Positions 1 through 10,999 of a stretch of DNA of 44,945 bases are shown in pieces. A program made the translations under genes and the position numbers. The notes beneath the pieces are model-generated. The model did no database searches. It saw only the letters and a list, made by a program, of their open reading frames with translations, and had not been told where the DNA came from. The DNA is from Saccoglossus kowalevskii (lineage: Eukaryota > Hemichordata > Enteropneusta > Harrimaniidae): positions 16,571 through 61,515 of the forward strand of contig NW_003156262.1 of assembly GCF_000003605.2 (NCBI RefSeq), written 5' to 3'. How positions within the stretch are numbered: the stretch's first letter is position 1; every line of letters begins with the position of its first letter.

Positions 1-537
1 GGCTACCAGAGGGCGTGTCAGAGGTGGGTCTTGAAAATGAATTGTATTGACATTTACTACCCACCTCTAAAATTCCATGCTTTCCCCAAAAAGTGAACAA
101 TTGCCCCACTTGCCCGCTGGACTATAAGTGCTCATTTTAGTTGGTATTACTTATTTACTGTTGCCCAGGCACATTTTTATGAACCTTTTGACATGTTTTA
201 ACTCGTAGTTTATATTTCTGTTCGACTCTCCGAATTTTAAACATGAAATAAATGGCCGATTGTTGGGATCCAATGTTGTTGTTAGTCCGATTTGGAGAAC
301 ACACGTTTTGTAATTTGATGTATGTTTTGATTAACTTTTGCCCTGATCTATCTTGTTGTTAGCATGATTTTGAGAACACTGTAAACACCACCTGTACATT
401 TCTTGGTTGACATTAAATAATATGATTTTGAACCAGTGACATTTTTTAACATGAAAACTAAAATGAACTTTTTATAATTGATTTTATTATTTATCTGAAC
501 ATGTAAGCATGTCAAACTTGTTGATATCCTGTTTTGA

Positions 538-822
538 GTGTTGCATGTTCCTTTTATATTTAGCTGTATTTTTGTAGCTATGCATTACAAATATGGCATT
601 GGAAAGCATAGGAAGAATTACCAGAAAAAAGGATGGAAAGGGCAAAACAAAAAAGATTGGAGATATCCAGTTCATCCATATTCACCAAAGAAAGTGTGGA
701 GGTTTATGCCAGCAGAGGTAATTCTACATCACTTATGGATGACATGGAAGCTGCGAGAACACTATGCTCAATCTCTGTATCAGGTGTCACTCAGTAATCC
801 ATTATCACTAGTCAGGGAATAA
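538..822 (+). CDS. possible exon, unrecognised
   Basis: An open frame of 94 codons contains a compact, basic and aromatic stretch (YGIGKHRKNYQKKGWKG, then DWRYPVHPYSPKKVW) that ends in a plausible donor (GCAGAG|GTAATT, about 717). A weak acceptor (ttatatttag) lies near 563, so the coding part may be only 564-716. Between 840 and 1008 two further short frames have protein-like composition (one holds VPIHMEFDHTSHVCYLTDG followed by a stop) but no clear splice link. I do not recognise a family. Bases 1-537 hold nothing I can identify. This could be a chance frame; confidence is low. Confidence 0.2.
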   Translation: MLHVPFIFSCIFVAMHYKYGIGKHRKNYQKKGWKGQNKKDWRYPVHPYSPKKVWRFMPAEVILHHLWMTWKLREHYAQSLYQVSLSNPLSLVRE

Positions 823-1279
823 TTATATTAACTCTCACAGAATCAGTGAACACTAACAGTACTCCATCATCTTCAGACCCCGCTGCACAACAATACAATG
901 AATGCCACTCCCACGTATACAGATTCAGCAACATTTGTTCTTCCCACAGTACCTATACACATGGAGTTTGATCACACGAGTCATGTGTGTTACCTGACGG
1001 ATGGGTAAAGCAGTCGATTGCTGGCGAGATGAACTTTCTGTATATTGAAGCACAGTCACTCTACTAGGACGGTTAGGAAGCGCCGCGTCGTTCTATTGTA
1101 ACTACCCTTGTCTTGATAAACATTGACACAAAAGCGGTATTAACGAGCTATAAAGTCATTAGCATAAAATGGGGACGGAAAACACGCGATAAATCGTGAG
1201 ACAGTGGAAGAGTTGCGTCATTACAATATATAGCACTTTGACCTTTCACCGAAGAGCAGTCGCAAACGTGGAAATAAAC

Positions 1280-1493
1280 ATGCCAGATAGCTTGTCCGAA
1301 GATTCTTTCGTTCGACGATTCCGACATTGATTGGGAGGAAATAATGGGTGACCATTTGTACAGCGACGACGATGAGGTGTCACAGCCATCTACTTCGCAT
1401 CAAAAACCAAAATACGAGTATATATGCCCCGGTTGTGCAAGAGTATACAAGAGTTCGAGTGGGTTTTCCTCGCATATGCGAATGATACATAAG
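1280..1493 (+). pseudogene. C2H2 zinc-finger protein relic, exon 1
   Basis: ATG at 1280 opens an acidic N-terminus (MPDSLSEDSF) that hits TGA at 1328. The neighbouring frame takes over at about 1308 (DDSDIDWEEIMGDHLYSDDD), so one base appears lost or gained near 1307-1318. The second frame runs into a classical C2H2 finger at 1425-1490 (CPGC, 12 residues, then HMRMIH; spacing C-x2-C-x12-H-x4-H). A donor (AAG|GTTAAC) at 1494 ends the exon in phase 0. Exons at 1769, 2216 and a longer body to 3241 follow on the same strand with matching phases, so this was one protein. A single finger on a repeat-like protein suggests a transposon-borne or multicopy family rather than a host regulator. The frameshift may be decay or an assembly error. 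Confidence 0.6.
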
Positions 1494-1768
1494 GTTAACA
1501 ATGTGGTAATATTACTTTAATAGCACTAGCAGTCGATTACATTTTAGCATAGTTTACAAAAGTACCTACATATTTAGCTTGAAATATATTACGGGTAGAG
1601 TTTTGACTGTGGCATTTCCTGTGTGAGTTCACACGTGTTTTAAAGGCAATGACGTGAATACAATGAAGGTGTGAATTTCGTGAGAAACATCCTTGTTATT
1701 TTTAAATTAACCTGTTTTGTTGTCAAATTCCAAGTAAAACGTGTTTATATTCTGTTTCAGCATCTCAG

Positions 1769-1868
1769 AATCGTAGACAAGTGCAGGCTGAAGATACCAC
1801 TGCACCTAAAGTATCAACATCTGAAGGGTCAGAGCCAGTAAAACAAAAGAAGCAACAACCCCAAAAAA
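1769..1868 (+). pseudogene. C2H2 zinc-finger protein relic, exon 2
   Basis: The polypyrimidine-rich stretch ending at 1760 (ctgtttcag) is followed eight bases later by a second AG (catctcag). Only the second gives phase 0, matching exon 1. The exon reads NRRQVQAEDTTAPKVSTSEG and then a Gln/Lys-rich linker, and ends at a consensus donor (AAAAAA|GTAAGA) in phase 1. It looks like a flexible, disordered linker between the finger and the downstream body. Confidence 0.5.
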
Positions 1869-2215
1869 GTAAGATTTCTTTTGTATATAAGTGGACAAAA
1901 ATAGATTACAAGTTGTCTCAATTATTTTTTGGTTATAAAGAGAGGTTACATGTATGCCTTGAGGAAATTGGGGCTTGGGAACACTTATAACAATTAGAGA
2001 AGGGCTGGTTAAATTATTAGTCAGTAATACACTATTTATTATTTATTGTTGGTAAAACCAGGTAGAAAAACTTGGATGTGGTCGTAGAATTTACCCATTT
2101 ACAGTTCTTTGCAAAAATTAATGTATTTTTTGTAGCATTGTAATTATTTTGGGTGAGGAAGTTGGTCACAATTTAAACATTATTGTTAAGTAATATTTAT
2201 CATTTTTTTTCACAG

Positions 2216-2286
2216 ACATGAGCAGAACATTACCAAAGTATTCTGCAGAAGACTATCTGACTTATTTGGAACCATTAGCTTCTGAG
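2216..2286 (+). pseudogene. C2H2 zinc-finger protein relic, exon 3
   Basis: A strong acceptor (tttttttcacag, ending 2215) opens an exon whose first two bases complete the phase-1 codon of exon 2. It reads MSRTLPKYSAEDYLTYLEPL and then ends at a donor-like GAG|GTATTT at 2287. The phase agreement across three exons is the main evidence that the gene model is real. The frame also stays open past 2286 for eight codons before a TAA, and the next good frame begins one base out of register, so the junction may be a frameshift rather than an intron. Confidence 0.45.
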
Positions 2287-2305
2287 GTATTTAAATACAT
2301 TGCTG

Positions 2306-3241
2306 TCTAAAGTTTTCCTTCAAAGGAAATATACATGGAGATGCAGTAGTGTCTTTAGCGAAAGCAGCAAGTCGGTCACTGTCCACCCAAACAGGTAATG
2401 AGTACCTATACAAGCTAGGGACTGGCCTGTGGCAAGCAGTTGTAGCTGGTGACACAAAAAGTGGAAAGGAGCAAGTTTGGAGTTCGTTCTATAATTTATG
2501 GAGTGATTCTACTCAACAGAATTTAGCAATAATGTACATTAAAGCTTTAGTGTCTGATAATAGTGAAAGTGATGTTTTCAGATTAGGACAGATATTTGAA
2601 AATGATGTTTATGGCACTTAAAGTACGCCACATTACAGAGAGGACACTGCAGGTAAATGACAATACATTAGGTAGAGGAATAAATTGCTCTGAGGTATAT
2701 GAGTGGATACATTCCTTATCAGTTGAAAAAGAAAATTGTCAGAAAATCAAAAAAGTTGTGACAGTTCGTATTTAGAATGCATTAAGGCAATGGGAGATAG
2801 CGAGGATTCGAAGAAGTGGGACTCAGTTGGGGAGTCAAGAAATTGGATTGAGAAACAAGATAGAGGGGGTTTGTTTAAAGTTAATAACATCTCATTTCTT
2901 CTTTTTAAAAGCATGGAAGTCATTTTTCAAAAACAATTCTTGCTATGCAAGGGAGATGAGCAGATGACTTGCACCATTAATGCCACCATTTTGAAAAATA
3001 GATATATATTGCAGCCTTGGTCAACCATCTGCAGAGATATTTCCGATGATGAGGCTTGTGAACAGGTCTGATGATGATTGTGAAATTGTATGTTCAAGTG
3101 AGAATGTTTTCTTATGGAAAGGAACAAGTAGAAAAGTATAAGAAAATTACTAAATCCCACATCCAAAGGCCTAAGGAAAACACTGGCAAAAAAATAGTGG
3201 GCTACTTTATTTACACTGCACTAGTTAATTACATTTTTTGA
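2306..3241 (+). pseudogene. body and C-terminus of the zinc-finger family relic
   Basis: Four overlapping frames hand over to one another without introns. About 2306-2621 includes KLGTGLWQAVVAGDTKSGKE and SSFYNLWSDSTQQNLAIMYI. About 2602-2775 includes MALKVRHITERTLQVNDNTL. The frame 2736-3071 includes DRGGLFKVNNISFLLFKSME. 3071-3241 includes LYVQVRMFSYGKEQVEKYKK and ends at TGA. Each piece has protein-like composition, so this reads as one C-terminal region cut by at least three frameshifts. From memory the RGGL..VN and V(R)MFS-type C-terminal blocks recur in multicopy, uncharacterised proteins of cnidarians and invertebrate deuterostomes, but I cannot name the family. It may be a domesticated or mobile-element accessory protein. 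No catalytic motif is visible. Confidence 0.45.
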
Positions 3242-3406
3242 ATTTACAGTGGTTTTGGGGGCACAAGTCTGTATATAAAGAGGGTTGGTAGAAAAATAAT
3301 GTGCCACCTTTTATAATTTATTTACATTTTTCAAACTTACACTGTACTAGTTAATTACATTTTGTGAATTTACAGTGTTTTTGGGGGGTACACGTCTTTA
3401 TATAAA
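3213..3406 (+). repeat. tandem direct repeat, spacing 126 bp
   Basis: A block beginning ACACTGCACTAGTTAATTAC (3213) recurs as ACACTGTACTAGTTAATTAC (3339). The similarity continues through a TGAATTTACAGTG(G/T)TTTTGGGG segment and TATATAAAG, so about 65-70 bp are shared. The first copy overlaps the stop of the zinc-finger relic, so the duplication lies in the 3' flank of that gene or element. Confidence 0.7.
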
Positions 3407-3609
3407 GTTTATTCCTTCAAAAACAGGCCAACCTGATGTTCTTGCATACTGGAGAAAGACCATTTAGAAAGTTTATTTTAATGTATACCTGTGTAGTACA
3501 AGAGTGGGTGTCCCTCACAAGTTTACCTTCAGCCAAACTAATTTTAACTGTAATGACAAAATTGGGTTTTACTATTTCATTCAACCTTCGACATACATAG
3601 AAAAACAAT

Positions 3610-4390
3610 ACTTTTTATTTCTTAGGCATGAAACTTTTATTATATACAAACATGAGCAAAAACTTGAATATCTATCACCTTGAAGATCTAATAATTTAAA
3701 GCCATGTTCTAAACATGAGCAACTCATTGAATTTAAAATTTAAAACTATTTTTATAATCTGCACTTGAAGTAATGTTTATCATTAGTAGTAAATCTTTGC
3801 TAATTTTTTTAATTGGCCATATAAGCAAAAATGTACTTTTCCCTCATTAGAAAAGCAGGTTCAATTAAAAACCACGCTAATAACTAATAGCGTACTTCGA
3901 TCAGCAAATGAAAAAACAATTACGATGGTATAGTAACAATCATAGTTTAAATTCTCTTAATGCACGTGAAATTATTTACAATAGTTCAAACTCGCACAAC
4001 AATTGATAAGTTGTTAGTTTCACTTTTAAACAAAAATATAGAAAAACAAAATTAGTAAATAAATACATTATTTAATAACTAGCTTTTTTCAAGTTAAGCT
4101 AATAATTGTTTTTAAATTGCAACACGTTTCTTCATAACTGTGCTAGATTGCTTAGCCAAAACCACCGGCTTGACGGTACGGACAGTACTCGATGCAAGGA
4201 GTTGGCAGACTACAAACATGGACGATTTCACCCCCCTCCCCACAGGACGTTATTTACAACTTCCTTCATGTTTGTAGTCGACCACCTCCGCAGTTGGACA
4301 CTGCCCCAGCAACCGTGATGATACTGCCAAGCTAATAAGTAATATAATTAGTGTGCATGTTTGTCACAATTTAGTTGCATATCTGATCCT
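3610..4390. other. no gene seen
   Basis: AT-rich sequence between the zinc-finger relic and the transposase exon. Short open frames here (for example 4106-4318 plus) have no recognisable motif or splice context. I found no terminal repeat of the neighbouring P-like element in it. Confidence 0.5.
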
Positions 4391-4397
4391 CTAAGAA

Positions 4398-4630
4398 TCA
4401 CTCCCTCCATCCAGTATTTCCTGTCATGCATTCTATTTGATAGGATTGTTGCAAACGGATAGCATTTTCCTGATAACCATACTGGTGCACTGTTGGATCA
4501 TTACTGGCGCCACCCTTGTGTCGATGCTTACTGAAGTGCTGTTCTAATGCATCTTGGCAAAACCTCTCACTTAAAACATAATCAACTCCTTTGCTCAGAA
4601 GAAACTTACTTGCTCCCACAAAAGACTTGA
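4398..4630 (-). pseudogene. P-element/THAP9-like transposase, last exon
   Basis: On the minus strand an acceptor (ttcattctag) at 4631 opens an exon ending in a stop at 4398-4400. It contains SERFCQDALEQHFSKHRHKG and a little later VHQYGYQENAIRL. From knowledge of the family, this cysteine/glutamine block with FCQD.LE..F...R..G and ..FGY..N.IR is the conserved C-terminal signature of P-element/THAP9-type transposases, which cut and paste DNA with an RNase H-like fold. Only this terminal exon is present. Upstream on the minus strand, from 4953, is a LINE, and no catalytic-domain exon is visible beyond it, so the copy is incomplete within the window. The final residues (MTGNTGWRE) resemble the short polar tails of the family. 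I am fairly sure of the family, not of whether the copy is active. Confidence 0.72.
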
Positions 4631-4952
4631 CTAGAATGAAAATAGTGATAGGATAAAATGAGTAAACACAATAAAGGATGAAGTGTATTTTCGTTGAACA
4701 AAGTATAAACAAACAATTAATACCACGCATGGTCATGTACCTCCCCAAACCACAAGATTTAGAATGGTACACCCACTCTAATGCACGCAATTACTCAAAT
4801 ATAATAATCGCACTATTACTAGTGTTATGGTTGACTGAACAACCATAACAAAACAGTTGAGTTTAAATTAAAGATACAACTCACCTGACATTGTTAAACC
4901 ATCAAGAGTCTGGTAACTAAAACACATGGCACTTTTTTCCTTCTTTGTAAAA

Positions 4953-5720
4953 TTACCTGGCCGGGTTTGTACAAAATAGCAGCTTGCGTGTATCACGCAT
5001 AATAACAAGTGTGTCCTTTACAGCACAGTTTCTGATATAATTCAAACACCTCGTGACAACAAGCCTGTGATCGGAAAAGTTAAAATGCGGTTGGATTGAT
5101 ACAGTTTTTAGCCTTGATACAATTTTATTGGATATAAAAAATGTGTCGATGCGAGATTTGCTGTCGTTACGCACCAAAGTATATTGTTTAGATGTATCAT
5201 TAAAGTGACGCCATGCGTCAACAAGTTTAAAACGTAATAATATATTGCGGAGAAGGTTAGAAGAACGTGAATGTGATTCCCAGTTGTCTGCCCTGTCCAA
5301 AACGGGGTTCAAGGTGCAATTGAAGTCACCCCAACAATAACAGGGTCTATGTCCAATCCATTCAACAAATGTTCAGGAAATTTGAATAAATCTAAACGCC
5401 CCGGTCCATTTGTTGGAGCGTACACATTGATCAAGTGAACATGTGATCCAATAATACTTTTTGTTTGGTTTGAACAAAATAGCCACACCCGCAAAGTGAC
5501 TGTTTTCGTGAGAGAAGTAAATAGGTGCTTTCCAAACAACTTGCCACCTTGGTTCACCAGAGGGGACAGTGTGAGTTTATTGGGGAAAACATAAATCACT
5601 AGAATGAGTTATCTTGACAAATTCTATATAGCTGGTATGGCTTAAAAGAATTGCGGCAACTATGAATGTTCCAAGACCAGAGATACTCGCCATGAATATA
5701 AAAAAGGAAGTTAACAATAA
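4953..5720 (-). mobile_element. Tx1/L1-type LINE, ORF2 endonuclease relic
   Basis: Minus-strand frames carry the apurinic-type endonuclease of a non-LTR retrotransposon, which nicks the target DNA. In order: a YFSHENSHFAGVAILF block (near 5500), HLINVYAPTNGPGRLDLFKF (near 5400), VIVG plus a GDFNC block (near 5330), DAWRHFNDTSKQYTLVR (near 5190), then SRIDTFFISNKI and the SDHRLVV motif (near 5070). The N-P-V-L-D..D spacing after DFNC is typical. At least two frameshifts break it: one near 5450 and one in a run of four C (5329-5332 on the plus strand), where one more base would restore the frame. The frame ends at 4953, and no reverse transcriptase follows, so the element is cut off right after the endonuclease. 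ORF1 lies upstream on the same strand. Inactive. Confidence 0.75.
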
Positions 5721-5915
5721 CAAAGTGGACAACAATAATTGTTATTATTCATTAATGAATTGAACATACACCACTTATTTACCCTTTCGTGGAGTTCGGC
5801 TGTGGTCGGTAGTATGAATTCCTCGTCTTTTTTATGATTAATTCATCATTAGATTTATTTTGATATTTATCAAGGCTTTCAATGCTGGAGTCTGTGTTTT
5901 GTTTCTTGGTTACTT

Positions 5916-6690
5916 TCATGCAGTGGTTTGCAATTTACTAGTCATCCGTTGGATGCGATTTTTTTCTCTGCTTGAAATGTCCGTGTTATTTCGCAGATGT
6001 GTTAATGAGCGGGTGAGTAGCCTGAGATCGGGACAATATTCTATAGCATGCTCTATTAATCTCTTCGAGTTGTAGGAATCTTCAAGAAACTGTATAAGAG
6101 ATTTATGAGGTAGAAGTGAGTCATGAGGTAGAAGTAAGTCCTTTTCAGAAAGAGGTTCATCTTGAAACAATTGTGATAAATCGTACATTCCAGCACTGGT
6201 GTCCAACGCTACAGATTCTACCTCGTCTTTGACATCAGGCGGGTCGGTAGAGAGCTTCAGTTTTCTGTCGAAAACGTTAATTGCGGAGCTGCCCATCGGA
6301 CAAAAAAACATTGAAAGGTCCATGGATGGCGCAGAGAATGAGGGAGGGGTTAGTACCGTCCCCTCACCTGTTACAGTGCCGGATAGTGATGGCGTTGAAT
6401 GTGTAGTGTTGTTGGTCATGTATCGGGTGTGGTCATTTTTGGTTTCAGTATGTGTATTGTTTTCACTGGTTGAGTCGTTTTGTCTGAATACATTGGCGCA
6501 TGCACTTGAATAAACGAGTCACCAATTGTGCTCAACCCAACTGCGCAAACTTCCTCAACCGATTTGACTGAATCCAAAAAAAACAATCACGCTTCCACTG
6601 AAGCTGCCACAACAGATTTTACACCGACAACGGCGAGACTGCATGTACATAGCCTCAATGCTGACACAAGAGACTGATTCACATTTGACG
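5916..6690 (-). mobile_element. Tx1-type LINE, ORF1 relic
   Basis: The minus-strand frame 5916-6419 (167 codons) ends in a block SLIQFLEDSYNSKRLIEHAI followed by CPDLRLLTRSLTHLRNN. This resembles the C-terminus of ORF1 proteins of the Tx1 branch of L1 elements (a ..FLE.T..KR..E...FPD...F..S...L...-type pattern, from family knowledge). Further 5', about 6420-6690, another minus frame reads FFLDSVKSVEEVCAVGLSTI and then SFIQVHAPMYSD, which matches the conserved N-terminal ORF1 domain pattern. The two parts are separated by a stop or frameshift near 6419. ORF1 proteins bind the element's RNA. Gene order ORF1 then endonuclease on one strand confirms a single insertion spanning about 4953-6700. 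The acidic middle (EVESVALDTSAGM) is not diagnostic. Confidence 0.65.
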
Positions 6691-6719
6691 CCATGTTTAC
6701 GGGTCAAGCCCGCAAAAGA

Positions 6720-9700
6720 ATTGCCATGTTAGTGACTTGCTTTGATGGCAGGCACGCGGGTCTGAAAAGACTAACGGCAAAAAACGACTGAAAAGTCAGT
6801 GAAACAAAGTCCAACAACCAAAATCTACGTACCAGTAAAACCCATAAGTGCGTATATGTATACATTCATCAATAATCATCAAAGATATCACACGTAATGC
6901 AGAACGATGTTCCTGCATTGTACAGCAAATTACTGTATGTACACTATTACATCACCAAGGCGTGGCAGTGACAGTAGCTTATGATGCAATAAAATGATAG
7001 ACTAGGAGTATTTAAAAAACTGATGTGGTTCTTTCAAAATTGGTATTTGTTCTGATTAAGTTAGTGGTATTACCAATAACGATCAGTTAGAGGAACCAGT
7101 TGATTTGAATGCGGTTTGTATACTCCTTCCAGTAGTATGTATCTTTGTGCTTTCCATCGTTAATGACAAGTCAGCTGTAATTACAAGTCTAGAGATGGCT
7201 AATCATGAGTGATGGGACATATAATGCTTGCAGTAACACCCCATCTAAAACAGTTCGCTCCTCCAGTATTGTGACATGTCTGGGGGCCCAAGAACTTCAT
7301 CCTTGAAACTATCAAAATGTTCACAATTTCCTAGATCAGATTGTTCCACAAATACACATCCCAATCAATCTGTGTAATCAATCTGAAAACAAGTGTTTTG
7401 AGTTTGGGATCACATTGCCCTACACTTGTATTCTTTCAATCCTTGTACGTTGTACATTTTATCAGAACTTTTCCACTTCTGGATGTTATACTGCGCTGCA
7501 TGGTAGTTGTTGAGGTTTCATTTGTCATGGCTGACATTGCTTGTGTGTACTCTGATTACTTTGCTTCTGCCCAGTGTTGGTAGGGGCTTAGTGTTTTTGA
7601 CATGGTACATTTTCTGACTATTTTGTCTGATTTTCAGTTATTTTTTATTGTTGTTGGCAAATGTTGATCATAGTTGATGACCCGCCAACATCTGTGCAGG
7701 CGGTCCAATCTCTGCTATTGGTGTGTTTCTAAATTCAAGGTATGGGTTGTTCACGTTTGACTTGTTTTCTTCAACAATCTCTTTACAGTGTTACGCAAGT
7801 CTGCGAGGAACCATTGCTCCATTGTATCGATAACAATTCTAATAACTGAAAATTAATTCAATGTTACAAAATATATCAGAAATGACTAAATGACCATCTG
7901 TCAGTTAGCTGTAAAGAGACAAAGATCATTTGTAATTTCCATCTCATTACCAACTTAGTGCCATGTGATTTATTTGTGGAGTATATTTTTATTTTTTTTT
8001 GTCATATTCTTCCCTGTATCTAACCTTAAAAACAGTAGATGTCTCTTACATGTAACACCAGAAGGTCTTTAGCCTTTGAAATATCATTCCTGGACTAGCT
8101 TCTTCAATCAGTAGAATGATTCAATGATTTCCTGCTCTTTTCATGTCACTGATATACTTGTTTTACTTCTGTCGTTGCTAGTAGCCATATACATGTGTAA
8201 AGCTTTTATAGTAGTTCATTCAGTGGAATATACTGAAGAATGTTTAAGAGTAGGTAGCTAGAGATTCAGTTAAATGGAAAAGAGAATTCAACAAAATTAT
8301 GGATATTATATTACGCATGCAATACTGTATTCGCTCTGCTTCCTACGCAATCAGGCCCAGAATACACATTTCTATTTTCTTGCAAATAATTGTACTTCAA
8401 CATCTTGATATACAAACAGTAAATTTATAGATTAGAAAAACCATGCCTGTTGCCAATCACTTCGAAAGCTTGCCATGTAAGAAATGTGATATGATCTTTC
8501 ATTAGATGGCTGGCATAAACTGATGCCAACCATTGTACAAAAACAATGTTACAGTAAGTTGTGAATAAATAATGTTTACTTTGCAGCATATAACACATTC
8601 TCGTACGAAGAATGGTAGCTTTTCAGATTTCTGATGTGGAGAACTGATTGAATTATCGTTTTCTCTGTGCTGCTAGTACAATATCTGTAATGCTATTTCA
8701 AACTTTATGAGCAAATAAAAACTAATTTCCACCAAGTTCTATTTAAAAATAAGGGAAAGTTTGATGGCTGAGAAGTGTTCTCTATCAGTATGTAGTTGAC
8801 TAGGTGATGTTCAAGTCACTCCTTCATATCAGTCGGCCAAACGAGCTAATTCCTCTAGCGACTATGTTCATTTTGAGAAGACTACAATCAACTGATCCCG
8901 CTCTTCTCATTGCCAACACTATTTACTCAAATACCGGTGCTGGCAGTCACCTTCCTGCAAACCGTGTTAGTTTAGTCAATCCTTGGTATAAAGCAATATG
9001 ACCTTGGTTCCTGTTGGATGCAGTCTGCAATAGAGACTTGTCCGTCCATCAATGCTTCAATCATTATTTCTCAGACATGCCTGTTCAAAGTTTGTTCAAA
9101 GACATGTCATAATGAGCTCGATTTTTTTCATTTGGTGTCTGGCAGTATGGTATGAACGTCTTAATGCACGTCAGTTTTTTATCACTGGTGCACATCTGAG
9201 ATTGGATGACAGTTTCATATATGTAATTGTCAGTCATTGTCAACAATTTTATTTTCAACTTCTCCTTGAAAAATATGAGCTCAATTGCTCTGACTGTTGT
9301 GTGGTTTGATTCATAATGGCAGCTGTTAATGTGCCACGTTTAAAAAACACCAAACAATGCATGTATTTAACATGCATTTAACATGCATTTATTTTCAAGA
9401 CAGAAACCTTATTTGGTTTATTTGTAGTTTTGAATTAAACAATTGTGTAATTGTGTAAGGGCTGGTCTATTTAACCACATTAAGATATCCCTCTTGAGAA
9501 TAGTCGAAATGTGTTATGCTTATTTGTATAAGACTATACAAGCATTGAATGTGCCAGAATTCCAAGTGTTGTTCAAAGTATTTAATGCCATACACCCGAC
9601 ATATTTGGTTTCTGTTTCCTCAAGTTTCATATTTTAAACATAAATGACCAGAAACAAAGGTTGACTCAGTACATCATACATCTGTTAAATGGTCGTTGTA

Positions 9701-10240
9701 GACTAAGATTGTCATTCTCATCTGAGTAAGAATGTGGAATTGTTATCAGCACATATACTTCACAATGTTGTTCATAGATCTACTTCTAAACTTTGCTGGA
9801 TAAAATTCCTAGCTTTCTCTTGAACTTAGAGAGATATTATTGGATATTTATGATATCCCGCCCTAAAAACAAATGTGAAAATGTGACGAAGTTGCCAAAA
9901 CATTACATGCACACACAATTTACGATTCTGATATGTATAAGTGATAAAATCTGTGAAACATTTTAGCATGACCGTCCAAGAATACTCGGGTGAAAGGGCT
10001 TTATTTCGAATAATTAAGTATCAGAAGTTACGGTGGTGAGTATTTAATAAATGTACAATCTATCGACCTTGGTTGGGAGTCGTGTTTCACAGGACATTGC
10101 ATGATTTGCAATGGTTTCATTGCGGCGTCAACATGGACGGCACACTATGGCTTTCACCATAGCTCTACTGTGTCGACAATACCATACGAATTTCAAATGC
10201 GTTTATTATAACATCAGATCGACACAAGCAGAGCTATGGA
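6720..10240. other. no gene supported
   Basis: About 3.5 kb of AT-rich sequence in which all open frames are short and without motifs (for example 7341-7583, 8804-9001 and 9052-9309 plus). A small triple repeat of an 11-mer (ATGYATTTAAC) sits at 9359-9391. An imperfect inverted repeat of about 20 bp flanks 10157-10238 (GAGCTATGG arms). I see no terminal repeats and no splice-consistent exon chain. It may be intron or intergenic DNA. Confidence 0.5.
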
Positions 10241-10247
10241 CCCACAG

Positions 10248-10526
10248 CTAAACACAAATAAGAAAACGAAAAAAATGTAAACTACCAAGATTAGAGCCTT
10301 GTGGTACTTCCAATGAAATTTCATGAACTGAGAACAATTTACAAAAACAATTCACAACTTGTTTCCTTTTAAAGATGACACACCATACAAATATAATACA
10401 AAAATGCATGATTAACAAGATCAATAACTTGTGATATAATGGGCTAAACTGAAATAGGTTGATATTACCAGTCACCTTAAAAACGGAGCACATTTCAAAA
10501 AAGTTATTTTGCATTGACACTATCAC
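10248..10526 (-). mobile_element. LINE reverse-transcriptase scrap (palm motif)
   Basis: Near the 3' end of this minus-strand frame (about 10300) stands EISLEVPQGSNLGSLHFF. This matches the VPQGS.LGP.LF block of LINE reverse transcriptases, in which the glycine-rich loop leads into the palm. The preceding sequence is degraded, with hydrophobic shadow residues instead of the expected finger domain, so only a short piece is readable. The catalytic YADD-type motif that should follow is not visible. Inactive fragment, probably of the CR1/L2/jockey-like group. Confidence 0.5.
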
Positions 10527-10799
10527 ATCATGTGAATTTACAATTATTTAAAGCTTGCTCACGGAACGATTCAGTAATTTAAGAAATGTTGAATTACAAT
10601 AATTAAGTTTATCTCCTAAATAATGTGACAATTGACACTTATGAATGAATATTAAAAGAACTAACAAGTTTCCCATTAACATATATTGGAGGATTTTCCA
10701 AATTCTTAGAATGGGTCATGTTCTTGTAGATAATCCTTGTGGCACCTGCATTATTACCATTTTTCAATAACATGCTACTAAGACAAAAAAGGCTAATTG

Positions 10800-10997
10800 T
10801 CACTGGTGTTTGAAGGAGTATGTGAACAATTGAAGTGAATCAGTAATACTACATACAATTCGTTTTTGTATAATATGTAATGAATGTAAATGAGTTTTGT
10901 AGGTATTCCCCCAGGTTTCCGACATATATGAAATATGTGGCAAAATAAATGAATTATACAGTAATAATAAAGTCGATATCAATTTTTGCATTGGCAT
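10800..10997 (-). mobile_element. LINE reverse-transcriptase scrap (thumb)
   Basis: The frame reads LLLLYNSFILPHISYMSETW, then GNTYKTHLHSLHIIQKRIVC. This is the thumb-region signature of many LINE reverse transcriptases (LY.S...P...Y....WG..Y...L..L...QKR..R.I). On the minus strand this piece lies 5' of the VPQGS palm fragment at 10300, although in an intact element the thumb comes after the palm. The two therefore come from different insertions or from a rearranged copy. Confidence 0.6.
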
Positions 10998-10999
10998 TT

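Noticed and set aside
10157-10238. Imperfect inverted repeat around GAGCTATGG as transposon ends
   Set aside because: The arms are only about 80 bp apart and match imperfectly, with no target duplication.
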